The notes beneath the pieces were generated by a model, which saw nothing but the letters and a program-made list of their open reading frames with translations, was not told where the DNA came from and searched no databases. This document shows positions 35,672-47,445 of a stretch of DNA of 64,000 nt, piece by piece (position 1 is the stretch's first letter; each line of letters begins with the position of its first letter). Source of the stretch: Gymnopus androsaceus JB14 (taxonomy: Eukaryota; Basidiomycota; Agaricomycetes; Agaricales; Omphalotaceae); assembly GCA_009733575.1 (NCBI GenBank), contig ML769418.1, positions 273,498 through 337,497 of the forward strand, written 5' to 3'. The translations under genes and the position numbers were made by a program.

Positions 35672-36576
35672 TTACTGGAGGTCGAAAAGTATGACTTCTG
35701 CAACTTGATCCCCAACATTTTCTACCACAAGATCAGTGGCTGAAGGAATCTGCAAGTAGGCCCCGTCACCCTCCTTCAATGTCTGACCTGCTACTTTGAT
35801 AGTTGCACCGCTTGCAGGTCCCTCATTATACCCGCTCCTCATCACAACATGCACATATCCTTTCGGTCCCTTCATCGCCTGAGACAAACTCGTTCCCTGA
35901 CTAAGAAGTGTCGCATACATCGTCAGAGGGCTTTGGACTGGAGCTGGTCCCTCTCCTTGTCTGTTCCCCTCCCTAAGATCCTTCTGCACCCCTTCAGCGT
36001 CGACAGGTGCTACAACCCGTACCCATGTGTCTTTCTTCTCCTCGTCAGAGAAGTGACGAGTAAAGTATTTCGGCTGCAGGCGAGGAACAGAAGGTAGAGA
36101 CCAGATTTGGAGGAAGTGAACGGGTTTGTTTCCGTGTGCTTTCTCGGAATGGGAGATGCCTGTACCGGCGGAGGTCAATTGAATATCACCTCGTTTGAGA
36201 ACTTCGACATTCTTCATCGAGTCATTGCTGTAAATCGGGTTGAAACTTAAGAACGGTCCTTAAGAGAGAGGATGAATAACGTACTGCTGGAGTTCTCCAT
36301 CTACCACATACGAGAAAATTTCGAACTCTTTGTGCGAGTGGGTACCGAAACCAGTCCCAGCAGCTACTCTGTCTTCGTTTATAACCCGAAGGGAGCCGTA
36401 CTTTTCGTGCGTGGAGTCCTGGTATCTGTAAAATCAGAAGAGAGTTTAGGATAGGCTTTCGGAATGAATCGATCAACGTACGATGCGAAAGAGAAAGTAT
36501 GGAAGGTTTTCAGCCATTCATGGTTGGCGTGGCCTCTGTCTTGGCTAAGACGAGGAACAACTTTGATTTCAGACAT
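35672..36576 (-). CDS. Pirin/YhaK-type bicupin protein, copy 2
   Basis: This is a cupin-fold iron protein of the pirin/quercetin-dioxygenase-like family. Exon 1 begins MSEIKVVPRLSQDRGH and ends FHTFSFAS. After an intron (about 36425-36483), exon 2 reads YQDSTHEKYGSLRVINEDRV and carries the metal-site motif GTGFGTHSHKEFEIFSYV with three His and a Glu. A second intron (about 36225-36284) joins GELQ to HNDSMKNVEVLKRGD. Exon 3 continues with QLTSAGTGISHSEKAHG and the second cupin, ending EVILFDLQ. The total is about 260 residues, normal for the family. Homologues act as nuclear cofactors, dioxygenases or redox sensors, and which applies here is unknown. It appears intact. Confidence 0.88.
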
Positions 36577-36692
36577 GTTAGAAAAAGGCCTGATGCTGGA
36601 GATGGTCTTTAGAGCGAGGTTTTTGATAGGAAAGTGAAGTAGAGTAGTCGACAGAATGTTGGATGATGAGGGGAAGAGGTAAAGCCAGAGGC

Positions 36693-36702
36693 TTATATAT
36701 AG
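36693..36702 (-). promoter_or_regulatory. TATA element of pirin copy 2
   Basis: The reverse strand reads CTATATATAAGC about 120 bases upstream of the ATG at 36576, at the position matching the TATA elements of copies 1 and 3. Confidence 0.5.
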
Positions 36703-37792
36703 GGGGATGGAGGAGATGAGAAGGTACAGCGTCCTTTTGGAAAGAGGGAGGCTCATGACTGAGCCTCCTTATGTATCCGTCCGCATCAAGCCCGCGCATC
36801 GTCAGAAAGATCGAGTCGCTTTCCTAAAATGGCTATCACCCGCCCACGTACAAAGCTCGCACGTGGTCACGCATAAGCAGTATTTCGTGAGCGCTGAGCA
36901 ACCCTCACGCATCACCCAGAGTTGAAGAAAGTATTGCTTGATTTAGCTTTAGATGCATAAGCACCCTACTGAAGCACTCTAATGTATGAATAAAACGACA
37001 CGATTTTTACATGTCAATACTACGTAGTACTTAAATCATGTACTTGATACTGAGACGGCGTTTGGAACTTCGGTTCGCGCGCAGGTAATCACAGGAGTCT
37101 GAGGAGCCTTAGACTAGAGTTTAAAAGAGCTGTGATTCGGATCCTGAACACTTGTTGGGGATAGTAAGTACGTATGCGTGAAAATTAATGTCATTATTGA
37201 ATGTGGCAGGGCTGCTTGGGTATCGAACTATGGCCAAGGAGTTCACTTCGAAAGTGATAAGACTTGCTTGATAAGTCATCTCTCGAGAAGTTCAGATACT
37301 AAGTAGAGCACAAGAAGAGCTTTCCAAATCTGCTTAGCCTGACTGGCTTACAGTTGAGTTCAAGTAGAAAAGGTTGGATTCTGGATGGGCGTGCTCGAAG
37401 TCCTGGCGAAATCTATACTGATCCGATGGAAAAAGTTGCAGGTCTGAGCCACAGTCGCTAGAGTCACAATTAGGATCTGGATTTCAATGCGCAATGGCTG
37501 CCTAAAGTCTGGGACAGCTTTGGAGTTGGAAAAATGCCGGTCATCAACCGCAGTTCATCTTTACTTTTACAGTATGATTTACTTTAGATCTGTCTACTCT
37601 TGGTAAGGTCAAAGCTGTTCGAATCAACCCAAATTTGAACATCCGATTACTTACTCCATTCGGGCAAGCCAGATTTCTCTGTTTGCCCAAACTAAGTTAC
37701 CATAATTAATCTACAGAATCGGTGCTTATATATTTATTTATTTTTCAAAATCTACATATGCCAAGAATGAGAGCCAATGAGAGAAAAAGCAT

Positions 37793-38698
37793 TTACTGGA
37801 GGTCGAAAAGTATGACTTCTGCAACTTGATCCCCAACGTTTTCTACCACAAGATCAGTGGCTGAAGGAATCTGCAAGTAGGCCCCGTCACCCTCCTTCAA
37901 TGTTTGACCTGCTATTTTGATAGCTGCACCGCTTGCAGGACCCTCATTATACCCGCTCCTCATCACAACATGCACATATCCTTTCGGACCCTTCATCGCC
38001 TGAGACAAACTCGTTCCTTGACTAAGAAGTGTCGCATACATCGTCAGAGGGCTTTGGACTGGAGCTGGTCCCTCTCCTTGTCTGTTCCCCTCCCTAAGAT
38101 CCTTCTGCACCCCTTCAGCGTCGACAGGTGCAACAACCCGTACCCATGTGTCTTTCTTCTCCTCGTCAGAGAAGTGACGAGTAAAGTATTTCGGCTGCAG
38201 GCAAGGAACAGAGGGTAGGGACCAGATTTGGAGGAAGTGAACGGGTTTGTTTCCGTGCGCTTTCTCGGAATGGGAGATGCCTGTACCGGCGGAGGTCAAT
38301 TGAATATCACCTCGTTTGAGAACTTCGACATTATTCATCGAGTCATTGCTGTAAATCGGGTTGAAAATTTAGAAAGGTCTTGAAGGTGAAGGATGAAATA
38401 CGTACTGCTGGAGTTCTCCATCTACCACATACGAGAAAATTTCGAACTCTTTGTGCGAGTGGGTACCAAAACCAGTCCCAGCAGCTACTCTGTCTTCGTT
38501 TATGACCCGAAGGGAGCCGTACTTGTCGTGAGCAGAGCCTCGGTACCTGTAACATGATAAAAAGAGTTTAGGATAGGCTTTTGGGACGAATCGATCAGCG
38601 TACGATGAGAAAGAGAAAGTATGGAAGGTTTTCAGCCATTCATAATCGGCGTGGCCTCTGTCCTGGCTGAGGCGAGGAACAACTTTGATTTCAGACAT
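37793..38698 (-). CDS. Pirin/YhaK-type bicupin protein, copy 3
   Basis: It has the same three-exon plan as copy 2 (ATG at 38698; introns about 38546-38605 and 38344-38405). Differences by eye are mostly in exon 2: YRGSAHDKYGSLRV in place of YQDSTHEKYGSLRV, and DYEWLKTFHTFSFSSYA in place of NHEWLKTFHTFSFASYV. The first residues of exon 3 change from MKNVEV to MNNVEV. The metal-binding GTGFGTHSHKEFEIF and C-terminal EVILFDLQ are unchanged. The coding changes cluster in exons 1-2, so exon 3 may have been homogenised among copies by gene conversion. It appears intact and is the most diverged of the three. Confidence 0.88.
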
Positions 38699-38817
38699 GT
38701 TAGAAAAAGGCCTGATGCTGGAGATGGTCTTTAGTGTGAGGAAGTTTTTGATAGGAAATTGAAGTAGAGTAGTCGACAGAATATTGGATGATGAGGGGAA
38801 GAGGTAAAGCCAGAGGG

Positions 38818-38827
38818 TTATATATAG
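38818..38827 (-). promoter_or_regulatory. TATA element of pirin copy 3
   Basis: The reverse strand reads CTATATATAACC about 120 bases upstream of the ATG at 38698, matching the arrangement in copies 1 and 2. Confidence 0.5.
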
Positions 38828-39724
38828 GGGGATGGAGGAGATGAGAAGGTACAGCGTCCTTTTAGAAAGAGTCATGACTAGGCCTCCTTATGTATCCGCC
38901 CACATCAAGCAAGCCCGCATTCGAAGTCGCTTATATCGTTCCTTCCTAAAAAAAAAAGGCTGTCGCCCAAGCTCACACGTGGTCGCGTATAAGCAGTATT
39001 TCGTGAGCGCTGAGCAACCTTCCTCGAGTTGACGATTGATTTAGCGTTAGGTGCGTAAGCGAAGCTAGATGCAGGGCCAGCCTTGAGCTCACCGGTACCG
39101 AGCTAAGGCCAAGGTGTTCAATCACTCGTTCACTGACGCGCTGGTGACAAGGCTTGCTTGGCAAATCATCGATTAATCATCCCTAGGGCACAGATGCTAA
39201 GTAGAGTGCAGGAAGAGCTTTCCAAATCTGCTTACCTGACTGGCTTACAATTGAATGTAGAAAAGGTAGGATTCTGGATGCTGGATACGCCTGCTCGAAG
39301 TCCTGGCGAAATCTATACCGGTGCAATGGATTGAAGGTTTTGAGTCACTGTCGCTAGAGTCGCGATTGGGTGCTGTATTTCAGCTCTCAGTAGCTGTTTT
39401 GGTTTGGGCAAAGTTTGGGGACGTAATAAGGTGGAGAAATGCCGGTCATCACGGCATTTCATCTTCACTTTTACGACTTCAACACGTCCATGAAGGCTGC
39501 CTTGCTCGACTTCCTCGTAAGATAATCTACAGTATCAAATGCCAAGTATATGGACTTATAGCGAGCTTATGCTTTTATACTGAGCTAGTCATGTGTCCTA
39601 TTTGTATATTCCAGGTGGAACGATGCAACAACGACGCAAGCTTGCGTACGTATTGAGTTAGCAAGCATAGTGCTTGTCATCCTCTTATCGACCGCTGAAT
39701 CACTTTCATCTCTTCAGCACTACC

Positions 39725-41867
39725 ATGTCCACCTTGAGGCGTTTGATCTTTGGCCTTTTACTCTCGCGTTCCACTGGCTCTTCCGCCACCGATATATCCG
39801 AGCCTCAGGTGGTACTTACACCTTCACAAAATCCACCTGCTTCGGCGTCGAAGCCTGTGCTCAATAATTTCGTCTCCCTGTCGATCGCCATCCATTTCTT
39901 CCAGGATTACACTCGTATCGGCTCTGTAGGCGAAGCACCTAATATCTTCTCGAAGAATCTGCTTTCCTCTCTCACCGAATCTACCTCCATTGCGCCAGAA
40001 ATACGAATCGGAGGGACTAGTGCTGATCGTACAACCTACGTGCCAGATCAGAATACGACGATATCCCAGGTTTCAGGCGATAATGGAATACCTTTGAACG
40101 TTACTTTGAATCAGAAATGGTTCCAGCAGTGCTTTGATCCGGAGAATTTTCCCTCTGGGATCAAGTTCATATTTGATCTTCCTCTAGAACGCAACGATTC
40201 CCTGGCTTTGAATAATACTGTCCTCGTGCGTATCTATCACCTCTTGGTTTTGGCCGCTAGATTCTAATACTATATCTTAGGGTGCAGAGTGGGCGTTGGA
40301 TGCTATCGGAGCAGATAGATTAGACGCTTTCGAGATCGGGAATGAAGAAGATTTATACGTCGGCGATGATATAGTGCCAGCAAACTGGACCGTTACGGAC
40401 TATGTCATTAGATGGCAGAGATTCAGCTCTGCAGTAATAGACAGGGTGCTCATCCCATATGGACTCGATTTGAGCCAGAAGTGGTTTCAAGGGCTAGCAT
40501 TCTCAGGGCTAGGAGCAAATCCCGCTTGGACGACGTGCGTACTTACTGCTCGCGATTAGCTCTTTTATGCTAATAATTCTTTCAGTGAAACGGCATTCAA
40601 CGCCAATGTGAACAAACAACAAACTCTCAAAAGCGTATCGCTTCACAAGTAAGCTTATATGACCATCTATGATTCTCCTACTGACTCTGATACCAGCTAT
40701 CCTGCAGGAAACGCATTCTGGGTTAATCTTGGGAGTACGTCCAAATTGTTCCTACACGATGAACATACGCTTAGGTTTGGTTGGTTGGATTAGATTCATT
40801 CATGAATCACACAGCGATTGTCGCCAACCTCTCCCAGGTGACCGCGAGCATAAATTTTCTGGACTCTTCACCATCCACTGAGGACATTGTCTTCAATCTT
40901 GGTGAAACCAATATAGATTTTGTCAATTTGAATATGAATCAGTTTGGTGTGTACATCTGTTCAGGTCTGTTCGTTTGATTTTAACGCTCGATTTTGATGC
41001 AGAGGGCGTCTTGGGCTCTGCTCTATGGACCGCTGATTATGGTTCGCCATTTCATACATGTAGATCTGCATTATTCTGAACGTTATGTTTGCTTAGCGCT
41101 TTACGGCGCTTCCCTGGTTAGCTCATGTTCTTCATATCTAATCTCCTTACACTCAGCGCTTTCTACAGAACATAAACCGAATGTATCTACACCAGGGCAC
41201 GACTTTCGGCTACGTGTGTTTGCTCCCAACTCTCTGATGTATCCCTGTCGCTCACTGCCATCCATTTCTTCAGGCCGCCTGGCAGCCCATCGCAACAAAT
41301 ACATCGCAGCCTCAAGTCCGTGCGCCCTGGTATGGATTAAAGTTCGCTGCAGAAGCCATCGGGTCACATCAAGGCTCTATTCAAATCGCTCCGCTCGATA
41401 TAGTCGTCACCCAAGATCCCACTACCGCAACCAGTAGCAGCACCATCGATACCCGTAACCCTTCTCCTCCTCCTCAAATTCTCACCTCCGAGAAGATCAG
41501 CGCATACGCGATATACGAATCCGCGTCACTCGCGCGGATCGCGTTGATCAACTTTAACGAATGGAATGGTACGACTCCGTATCCTCGTCCTCGTGCGGTC
41601 TTTCGAGTGGCTTTACCTCTGAACACCAATGGCAACAGCAGCACTGGAGCATTGAGCAATGTCACGACGAGGACGCTTACTGCACCTGACGGCGCTTCAG
41701 CCGATAGTGGTTTGACGTTTGGAGGGATTATGTGGAATTATTCGACGCAAGGGCTTCCGCAGCGAGTGGAAGGAGTACCAGGAACTGTAGAGGTACAGAG
41801 ATCGGAGGATGGTTCTATCGTGTTTGACTTGGGAGCGAGCGAGGCTTTGTTGATTAATGTGAATTGA
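39725..41867 (+). CDS. Secreted glycosidase of GH79 type (beta-glucuronidase-like)
   Basis: The ATG at 39725 gives a hydrophobic leader (LRRLIFGLLLSRSTGSSA), then a (beta/alpha)8 glycosidase chain. Conserved stretches are SIAIHFFQDY, PEIRIGGTSADRTTYVP and IKFIFDLPL. DAFEIGNEED (about 40326-40355) carries the predicted acid/base Glu, and LGETNID (about 40898-40918) is a good candidate for the nucleophile Glu. The C-terminal beta domain contains PWYGLKFAAEAIG, ISAYAIYESASLARIALINF and ends DLGASEALLINVN. Introns include 40226-40280 and 40535-40585; others around 40650, 40740, 40945 and 41090 are less certain. Many N-glycosylation sites fit secretion. Fungal GH79 enzymes remove glucuronic acid or its 4-O-methyl ether from arabinogalactan and similar polymers, and that is the inferred role here. 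The C-terminal exon is a long uninterrupted frame. Confidence 0.82.
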
Positions 41868-42095
41868 AGCTTCAACGAAGTAACCAGTTTCTATGGACAA
41901 TTCAATGTATTAGGATAGGAATGTTGTTGAGAATATAGTAATGATACAAAAAGATGCTACAAAATGCCTAACAAGAAGATGAACCGATGAAGAATATATA
42001 ATACAAGATTAGTGGTAAGAGAGTTCAAGAGTACCGTAAACCAGTGAGTGTCTTTTAGTCGTCGAAAGGGCATGATGAGATCATTCTCCGAGCCA

Positions 42096-43196
42096 TCAAG
42101 GCCAGTCGGAGGAAGTTATCATCGAAAAAACGTTTAAATGCGCGTACGCCAGTTGTTCGAAGAGTCCGGTCCCAGCATAACCTTTGCAGCACGAGGCTTG
42201 GTGGACAACACGAGTGGAGGCCTGGCGCTGACCCGTAGTCGAAGCAGCAGAGGCAGGGCTATTGCGGGATTTGGTAGCTGTGGCTACAGGCTTCACAGCG
42301 CCTAGCATGACACCGCCAGTCATGACAGAGGTTTGACCGCCCTGATATTTGTACTGACAGACATCGGCTTTGCTCTTATCAACCATGGCATGAGCGAGGC
42401 GGCGCTGAGAGCGAGAGAGATGCTGAGTGGGGCGCTGAGGGATGGAAACAGGAGCCTTCCAAGCAGACAACTTGTTAGGTTTTTCGACAATAAGAGGAAG
42501 ATCGGCAGATTTTGAAATCGGGGAGGATGTCGATGAGACAGAGGTCATCGATTCCGAAGAAGACATATCTGAGAATAGAGAGGATGAAGTGGTCGATTCA
42601 GTGTCGGATTCCGAGTCGGAGATGTCATCAGCATCATCGGAGGACTGGCGAGAAAGGCAAGTAGGAGTGAGGAGAGTGGGTAGCACGATGGACTTTGCAG
42701 ACTGCTCAGCAGAGGAACTGCGAGCTCGAACAGATTCTAGCATTGCCTTCAACTTCAAAGCGATAGGCGAATCGTCGTTTTCGCTCTGGCTCTGAGTTTG
42801 GATTTTCATTTTGGAAATGGCAGGAACTTCGATAGGCTCCTCGGACCAAATGGTGATAGCATCGCCGATTTCGCCAACGCGAACAGTCAGCCTGTTTGGC
42901 ATAACACAAAGGTACACCGTTTGTCCACCTAAAGCATGGATCCATTTCGGCCATGCAACGTCGGATTGGAGGCAAGCAGCGTAGATGGGTGTAGGAGGTA
43001 GGGATGCAGATGAAAGGAGCAAGGTAAAGGGAGACAGAGATGTCTCGGTGAGAAATTGCGATGCCAAGTTCCCGTGTAGAGATATTTGCAGCTGCAGAAC
43101 AGTTTGGGCTGGATAGACAGCGACCAAAGGACGTGTAAGGTACGCCACGAGCTGGTAGAGAGAAGTAGAAGCAGAGTTCATGGGAGAAGCGAGCAT
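42096..43196 (-). CDS. BTG/Tob-like anti-proliferative domain protein
   Basis: A single 366-codon exon starts with ATG at 43196. Residues about 12-125 resemble the BTG/Tob fold. An N-terminal helical part (LYQLVAYLTRPLVAVYPAQT, then QISLHGNLASQF) is followed by a strand-rich part with PIYAACLQSDVAWPKWI and RLTVRVGEIGDAITIW, the latter like the box-B region of animal BTG proteins (RIGEDGSI-type). A long Ser/Asp/Glu-rich disordered segment follows, and then a conserved-looking block DKSKADVCQYKYQGG with TSVMTGGVMLG. Animal BTG/Tob proteins recruit the Ccr4-Not/Caf1 deadenylase; the same role here is inference. The 240 bases upstream read like an untranslated leader that may contain an intron. 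It is convergent with the glycosidase gene. The domain call rests on weak motif similarity and on memory of Agaricomycete homologues. Confidence 0.6.
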   Translation of the reverse strand: MLASPMNSASTSLYQLVAYLTRPLVAVYPAQTVLQLQISLHGNLASQFLTETSLSPFTLLLSSASLPPTPIYAACLQSDVAWPKWIHALGGQTVYLCVMPNRLTVRVGEIGDAITIWSEEPIEVPAISKMKIQTQSQSENDDSPIALKLKAMLESVRARSSSAEQSAKSIVLPTLLTPTCLSRQSSDDADDISDSESDTESTTSSSLFSDMSSSESMTSVSSTSSPISKSADLPLIVEKPNKLSAWKAPVSIPQRPTQHLSRSQRRLAHAMVDKSKADVCQYKYQGGQTSVMTGGVMLGAVKPVATATKSRNSPASAASTTGQRQASTRVVHQASCCKGYAGTGLFEQLAYAHLNVFSMITSSDWP

Positions 43197-44794
43197 TGTG
43201 CTGTGATTCGTGAGTGGATGGGAGTTGGCTATCGCTCTGCGATGAAATGAGTCGTAAATCTATGGGGAGAAAATTAGAAAGTGCAAGCGGAAAATACGAT
43301 ATCAATACCAACCAGAGATGCGTTAAGAGATAACCAAGTAAGGATACAGAGACGAGATGCGAACGACGTAGAGAACAAACTGAAGTAGATTGAAGAGAGA
43401 GCAGACACCAGACCAGAAGGCAGATGAGATGGGTTTCTGTGGCCTACATCCAAGGCCTTTTATACGGATAATCCCCAAATGTCGAACAATGTTAATACAA
43501 AGGTTATTACAATAAAGAATTCATACCGCATTGTAAATTCAAGCATTGTTGAAAGAACAATGGGACCTATTTGGGGTTGCCGTACAATGTTTGGCTAGTT
43601 ACGAGCAACTGTTTGTAGAGCAAAGGGCGGCCATTTCCAAAGCAGTTGAAGACCCTCGCATGAGAGGACTTTTACTGAAGAGACGAGCTCGTTGGGCTCG
43701 TCGCAGAGCTTGGAGTACAGCAACAATTACGCCATTCAAGCTGTAGCGCCGGCGGCGTCCAAATAGCAGCATATGGCGCTTATTCTCTTTACGTGCTTCA
43801 ACATTGTATTTCCTTCCCGCACCTCCGCAAAGAACAAGGAACGGTAAAATGACAGGGATCATGACACTGCTTGGCTTAGCTGCCAGTCTGTGAAAGATGA
43901 TGCTGAAATCCTACAATCATATGTCTACTCGCCGTCGTTTGGACGACGCGTAGGAAGCTTGAAAGGCGAGAAAGGTATGTAATAACACGCCAGTTGACCT
44001 CCCTCTCCTTGTTTTTTTTTTCTGTTAGCTTTGTATTCGATACATCCGCGGCCGATTCACAAAGTCTCTAGGTTTCGTTCCTTCCGTTACCTCTCTTCCT
44101 CCACCATAACATGGCTGTCTCCCATAGCGATATGAGTTCATGAGGGATTACAAGAAAAACTGAAGTTCCATCGCTCTCGAGCTCGTGCGTCGGCTGCTCA
44201 GGCCTCAGGCATTGGGATGCCAAATCATGAACAGGCTACAGCCGAGTCGGGCCTTAGGGAGGGTGAAGTATGTATGTACATCTCGAGTAAAGATTCTATC
44301 TTTCTCCCTCTGACTAACAAACTTACATCCGTCTCACTTCCTCTATGCTGTCTCCGTGTCAAAATCTCGCTCCATTAAATCTTTCAATGAACTACAGTAG
44401 CTCTGAACCGCTTGAACTCCCAGCGGAGATGTTTATCGTTGCTCCACAAAACATTGTTCTGTCTTCTGCAGAAGACCATTGAACACCGCCAAGGGTGTGG
44501 GTAACTTGAATGTTAACGCGCGCGCTCTCGTGCGCTAACTACGGATTGCTCCTCTTTATCGAACCTTTACATTATTTAGTTACTCATTCCAGCTCCCAGT
44601 GCGTCATTCCCGAGTCCCGACTTATATATTTCCCAATTAGTGCATCGGGAGTATTCTTTCAGCGGTAAACAACCCTGCCACTGAATCGCATTTTTTTGAC
44701 GTTCAGTGTCGACAGTCGTATGGGGGGCCGTTCTTCGAAGCCTTTTTAAACAGCTAACGTTACTGCTGATTGGGTTCGACTCTCCTGATTCATC
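43197..44794. other. Intergenic region
   Basis: The left part is the promoter and leader of the BTG/Tob-like gene, and the right part is the promoter of the membrane-protein gene. A small inverted motif, cgtcgtttggacgacg, lies at 43933-43948. Short frames (such as 43546-43746 and its reverse shadow) show no domain. Confidence 0.4.
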
Positions 44795-46125
44795 ATGCCC
44801 TTCAACAACGACGATACCCCAAGTGTCTCTCTCAATGCACGAGAAGAATTCGATATTGCGGTATATCCCACTGTTGTAAGTACATATGTGATTTTTTAAT
44901 TCTATCAAAATACATGAATACCAGCATGGCACAGGCTCAACTTTTTCTCTACGGTACGTATTTACATTCGTCTTGGAATTTGAAGTCTCAGCATCCTCTA
45001 TCTTAATATATAGGGATTTACGTCTCCCTTTTCGGGGTTGCCATCAGCATAACGCTTGCCAGAAAACGTCGCTTTTACAAACTTCATATATTCGCTTCCA
45101 CTCTCCTTTTCATGATATGCACGGCATCAGCTATAGCGCGTCTCATTCTGGTGGGATTGGCATCATCCGAAATCTCAATGTCGGCCCATCTTCAAACTTC
45201 ATTGATTATCGGTATTCATTGCTTGGCAAAGTAAGAACTGATTCGCGTCGAATTTACATATTAATTCTGAATGAACGCGCCAAAGTATAATCGCAGATGC
45301 CCTACTGGTAAGTGACGCTCGCTGACGTTCTTTGTTCATCTCTGATGACTGAGTGCCTGTAGATTCACCGATGCTATCATATCTGGATCCCTAATCGATA
45401 TGTCTTGTATTTTCCAATCCTCGGCTTTTTCGTCAATATCGGTGGATCTTGTGTTCTTCTCTAGCTAAATCCACAGCTAAACGTCTATTAGGACTTGGAA
45501 TAGCAACTCTCGTTATACCAGGTTTATATTGGATATTCATGCTTGTAACCTTGGTCGAGAATCTGTACCTCACAGCGGTGACTGGTAAGTTATAATTCCT
45601 TCCATAACCAACCTCTCTCCTGGCTGATGGGCTTCGTTTTTAGCCGGTCGTATATGGTACATAAACCATGGATCCAGAGCTATCCTTGGGTCGAAGGTCA
45701 ATACGCGATATAATGTTATAGCTGCTAGCATGTACGTCGGGAATTCCCTTCTACTGAAAGTTGAATCTCATTCTGGATTATCCAACAGTCTTGAATCGGG
45801 ACTGTTATATCCCCTTGTTCTAATAGTGACATCGATATGTCTAGCTTTACCGAGATTATCCTTTCATCAAACCCTAATGTTCAATGTGATGCTAGGCATC
45901 CAAATACCGATCGTCGTAAGCTTCCAACTTGAGCTTTGCTAGATATATCCTATAACTGATTTGCACTACACATAGGGAATCGCCCAAAGTCTGATCATCG
46001 TCCGTATAGGACTCGGGGTGGACGATTCCAATACGGTGTTCAACAGCAAAGAACTCCCCGACTCTTGGAGTGCGCATCGCCAACGACAGTGTCTCTCCTA
46101 CGAGATCAGGACCGATCGCGAGTAG
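44795..46125 (+). CDS. Multi-helix integral membrane protein (Agaricomycete seven-helix type)
   Basis: The ATG at 44795 starts MPFNNDDTPSVSLNAREEF. At least six short exons follow. Hydrophobic segments are YVSLFGVAISITLA, STLLFMICTASAIARLILVG, VLYFPILGFFVNIGG, LVIPGLYWIFMLVTLV, LLYPLVLIVTSICLALP and IPIVGIAQSLIIVRIGLGV. The loop AGRIWYINHGSRAILG, followed by TRYNVIAASM and ESGLLYPL, is characteristic of a large family of small membrane proteins in Agaricomycetes, usually annotated as hypothetical. The soluble tail ends in a charged stretch and a stop at 46123-46125. A GPCR-like topology is plausible (seven helices, a charged third loop), but no ligand or G-protein motif is visible. The intron borders in the 45230-45480 part are uncertain. 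Confidence 0.65.
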
Positions 46126-46350
46126 CTGAAGTTGAACAACACCGCGACTCTACAGAATCCAACTCTGACTCTGAGACCGGGTCAATTCCGGATATGCGCG
46201 TAACTAGATTCTCGAATGAAAACTAGTGCCTAAAAACAGTACTCTATGCAAAAACACGAAAAAGTATACCCCATGTACCATAGTAGCATACTCTACTGTC
46301 CACCTTCTTAGTTGTAGTTCATACACAGCAGTGTGTCCCAGTTAATAAAA

Positions 46351-47445
46351 CTACAGATACTTTACAAACCATTCAACGGTCTCTTTGAAGGCACCTTCTT
46401 TCCCTGCCTTGACCTTTGGATCGCTCATATCACCTCGAACAGCGAACCCGTGCTTACATCCTTCCCAGTGTGTACGTTTGTACCCAGGAGCAAACTTTCC
46501 ATCAGCGAATATCTCATCTGCTTTTGTACAAGCTTCAGGTGGGAAGGCGGGGTCGAATTCGCAAGAGTTGATTAGAAGGGGAGCTTGGGAAGAGTTGAAA
46601 TAGTCCTGCAAAGTAGATTAGCGAAGCACAATGCACATGTGTATAAGTAGGTGAACGAACCTGTAAGCTATCAGGAATGGCCCGAGACGGATGGGCTATC
46701 ATGGCAACTTTGACCTTGTTTTCGATTGCGAGAGGGAACGTATAAGAAGCTACAAGGAAATAAACGAGTTTGAATTAATGAGTACAGTGGAGTATAGTAT
46801 ATCAGACTCACCTCCAAAGCAATACCCAGTGGATGCAAAATTCATCACATCCTTCTCCTTCAACGCCTCGTAAACCTTGTTAACATAAGGCCGAGTTTGG
46901 TCGTAGTCGTGTTTCGCAAACCAAGTATCTCTGTCGAAAGTTTTCTGTCGGAAATAAGTACATTGGGATTTAGAGAATAGATATGTTGATAAGAAACAAC
47001 CTACACCGGGTTCCAACGCGTCTTCAGGAATAGCATCCCCATCGAAATAGTCTACGCCGATAGTCTTGTTCATTGTGATTAATGAGCTGCATTAAAATTA
47101 ATTGCAAAGTAAGCTCACCAGGAACCCATTATCCGCAAAAGAGTCGACAATGAGCTTTACACGAAATTAGAAAAGTATGAGTACGACGAGAAGACCTGGA
47201 TACTTACCTGGTTATTGATGAGCTGCATTCCAAATACGTCTGAGAGATACAGGATCGCTTTATCTTTGCTGTAATCGCCAGAGGGTGTGCCAACGTAGCA
47301 GTTCACGCCGCCGATAGTCTCCCATTTTCCTTTGGCCGTGCCTTCGTGTATAACGCCTGTAAGATAAATTGTTAATATCGGATGAATCGATGTAGTATCT
47401 GACGCGCTTGCCTTTGACACAGTCGTCGCAAAGAGGAGAGCTCAT
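46351..47445 (-). CDS. Dienelactone hydrolase family protein
   Basis: This is an alpha/beta-hydrolase with a Cys-His-Asp triad. Exon 1 (MSSPLCDDCVK, ATG at 47445) is joined to GVIHEGTAKGKWETIGG through a GC..AG intron (47357-47411). Further exons give KAILYLSDVFGMQLINNQ, LIVDSFADNGF, IGVDYFDGDAIPEDAL and DYDQTRPYVNKVYEALKEK. The nucleophile elbow GYCFGG (about 46812-46829) carries the catalytic Cys. CEFDPAFPPEAC supplies the Asp and GCKHGFAVRGD (about 46428-46460) the His. It ends EWFVKYL, with the stop at 46351. Length (about 245 residues) and motifs match fungal DLH proteins. These open lactone rings such as dienelactone in aromatic breakdown or act as general carboxylesterases; the substrate here is unknown. 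About six short introns, the frame kept throughout. Confidence 0.9.

Larger units (their letters stand above)
33225..39480. repeat. Three-copy tandem duplication, unit about 1.9-2.2 kb, each with one pirin-type gene
   Basis: Units start at about 33225, 35455 and 37575 by the shared sequence aaggtcaaagctg. Each unit contains the 3' end, the gene and its promoter on the reverse strand, followed by a shared flank. An anchor sequence reading tctggatgggcgtgctcgaa (slightly altered in the third unit) recurs near 35264, 37379 and 39272. Gene ends lie at 33397, 35672 and 37793. Units 1 and 2 share long runs of identity even in non-coding DNA (for example 34730-34920 against 36960-37160), whereas unit 3 is shorter and more diverged in its promoter-distal flank. 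Unequal crossing-over of a head-to-tail duplication is the simplest origin. Confidence 0.85.
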
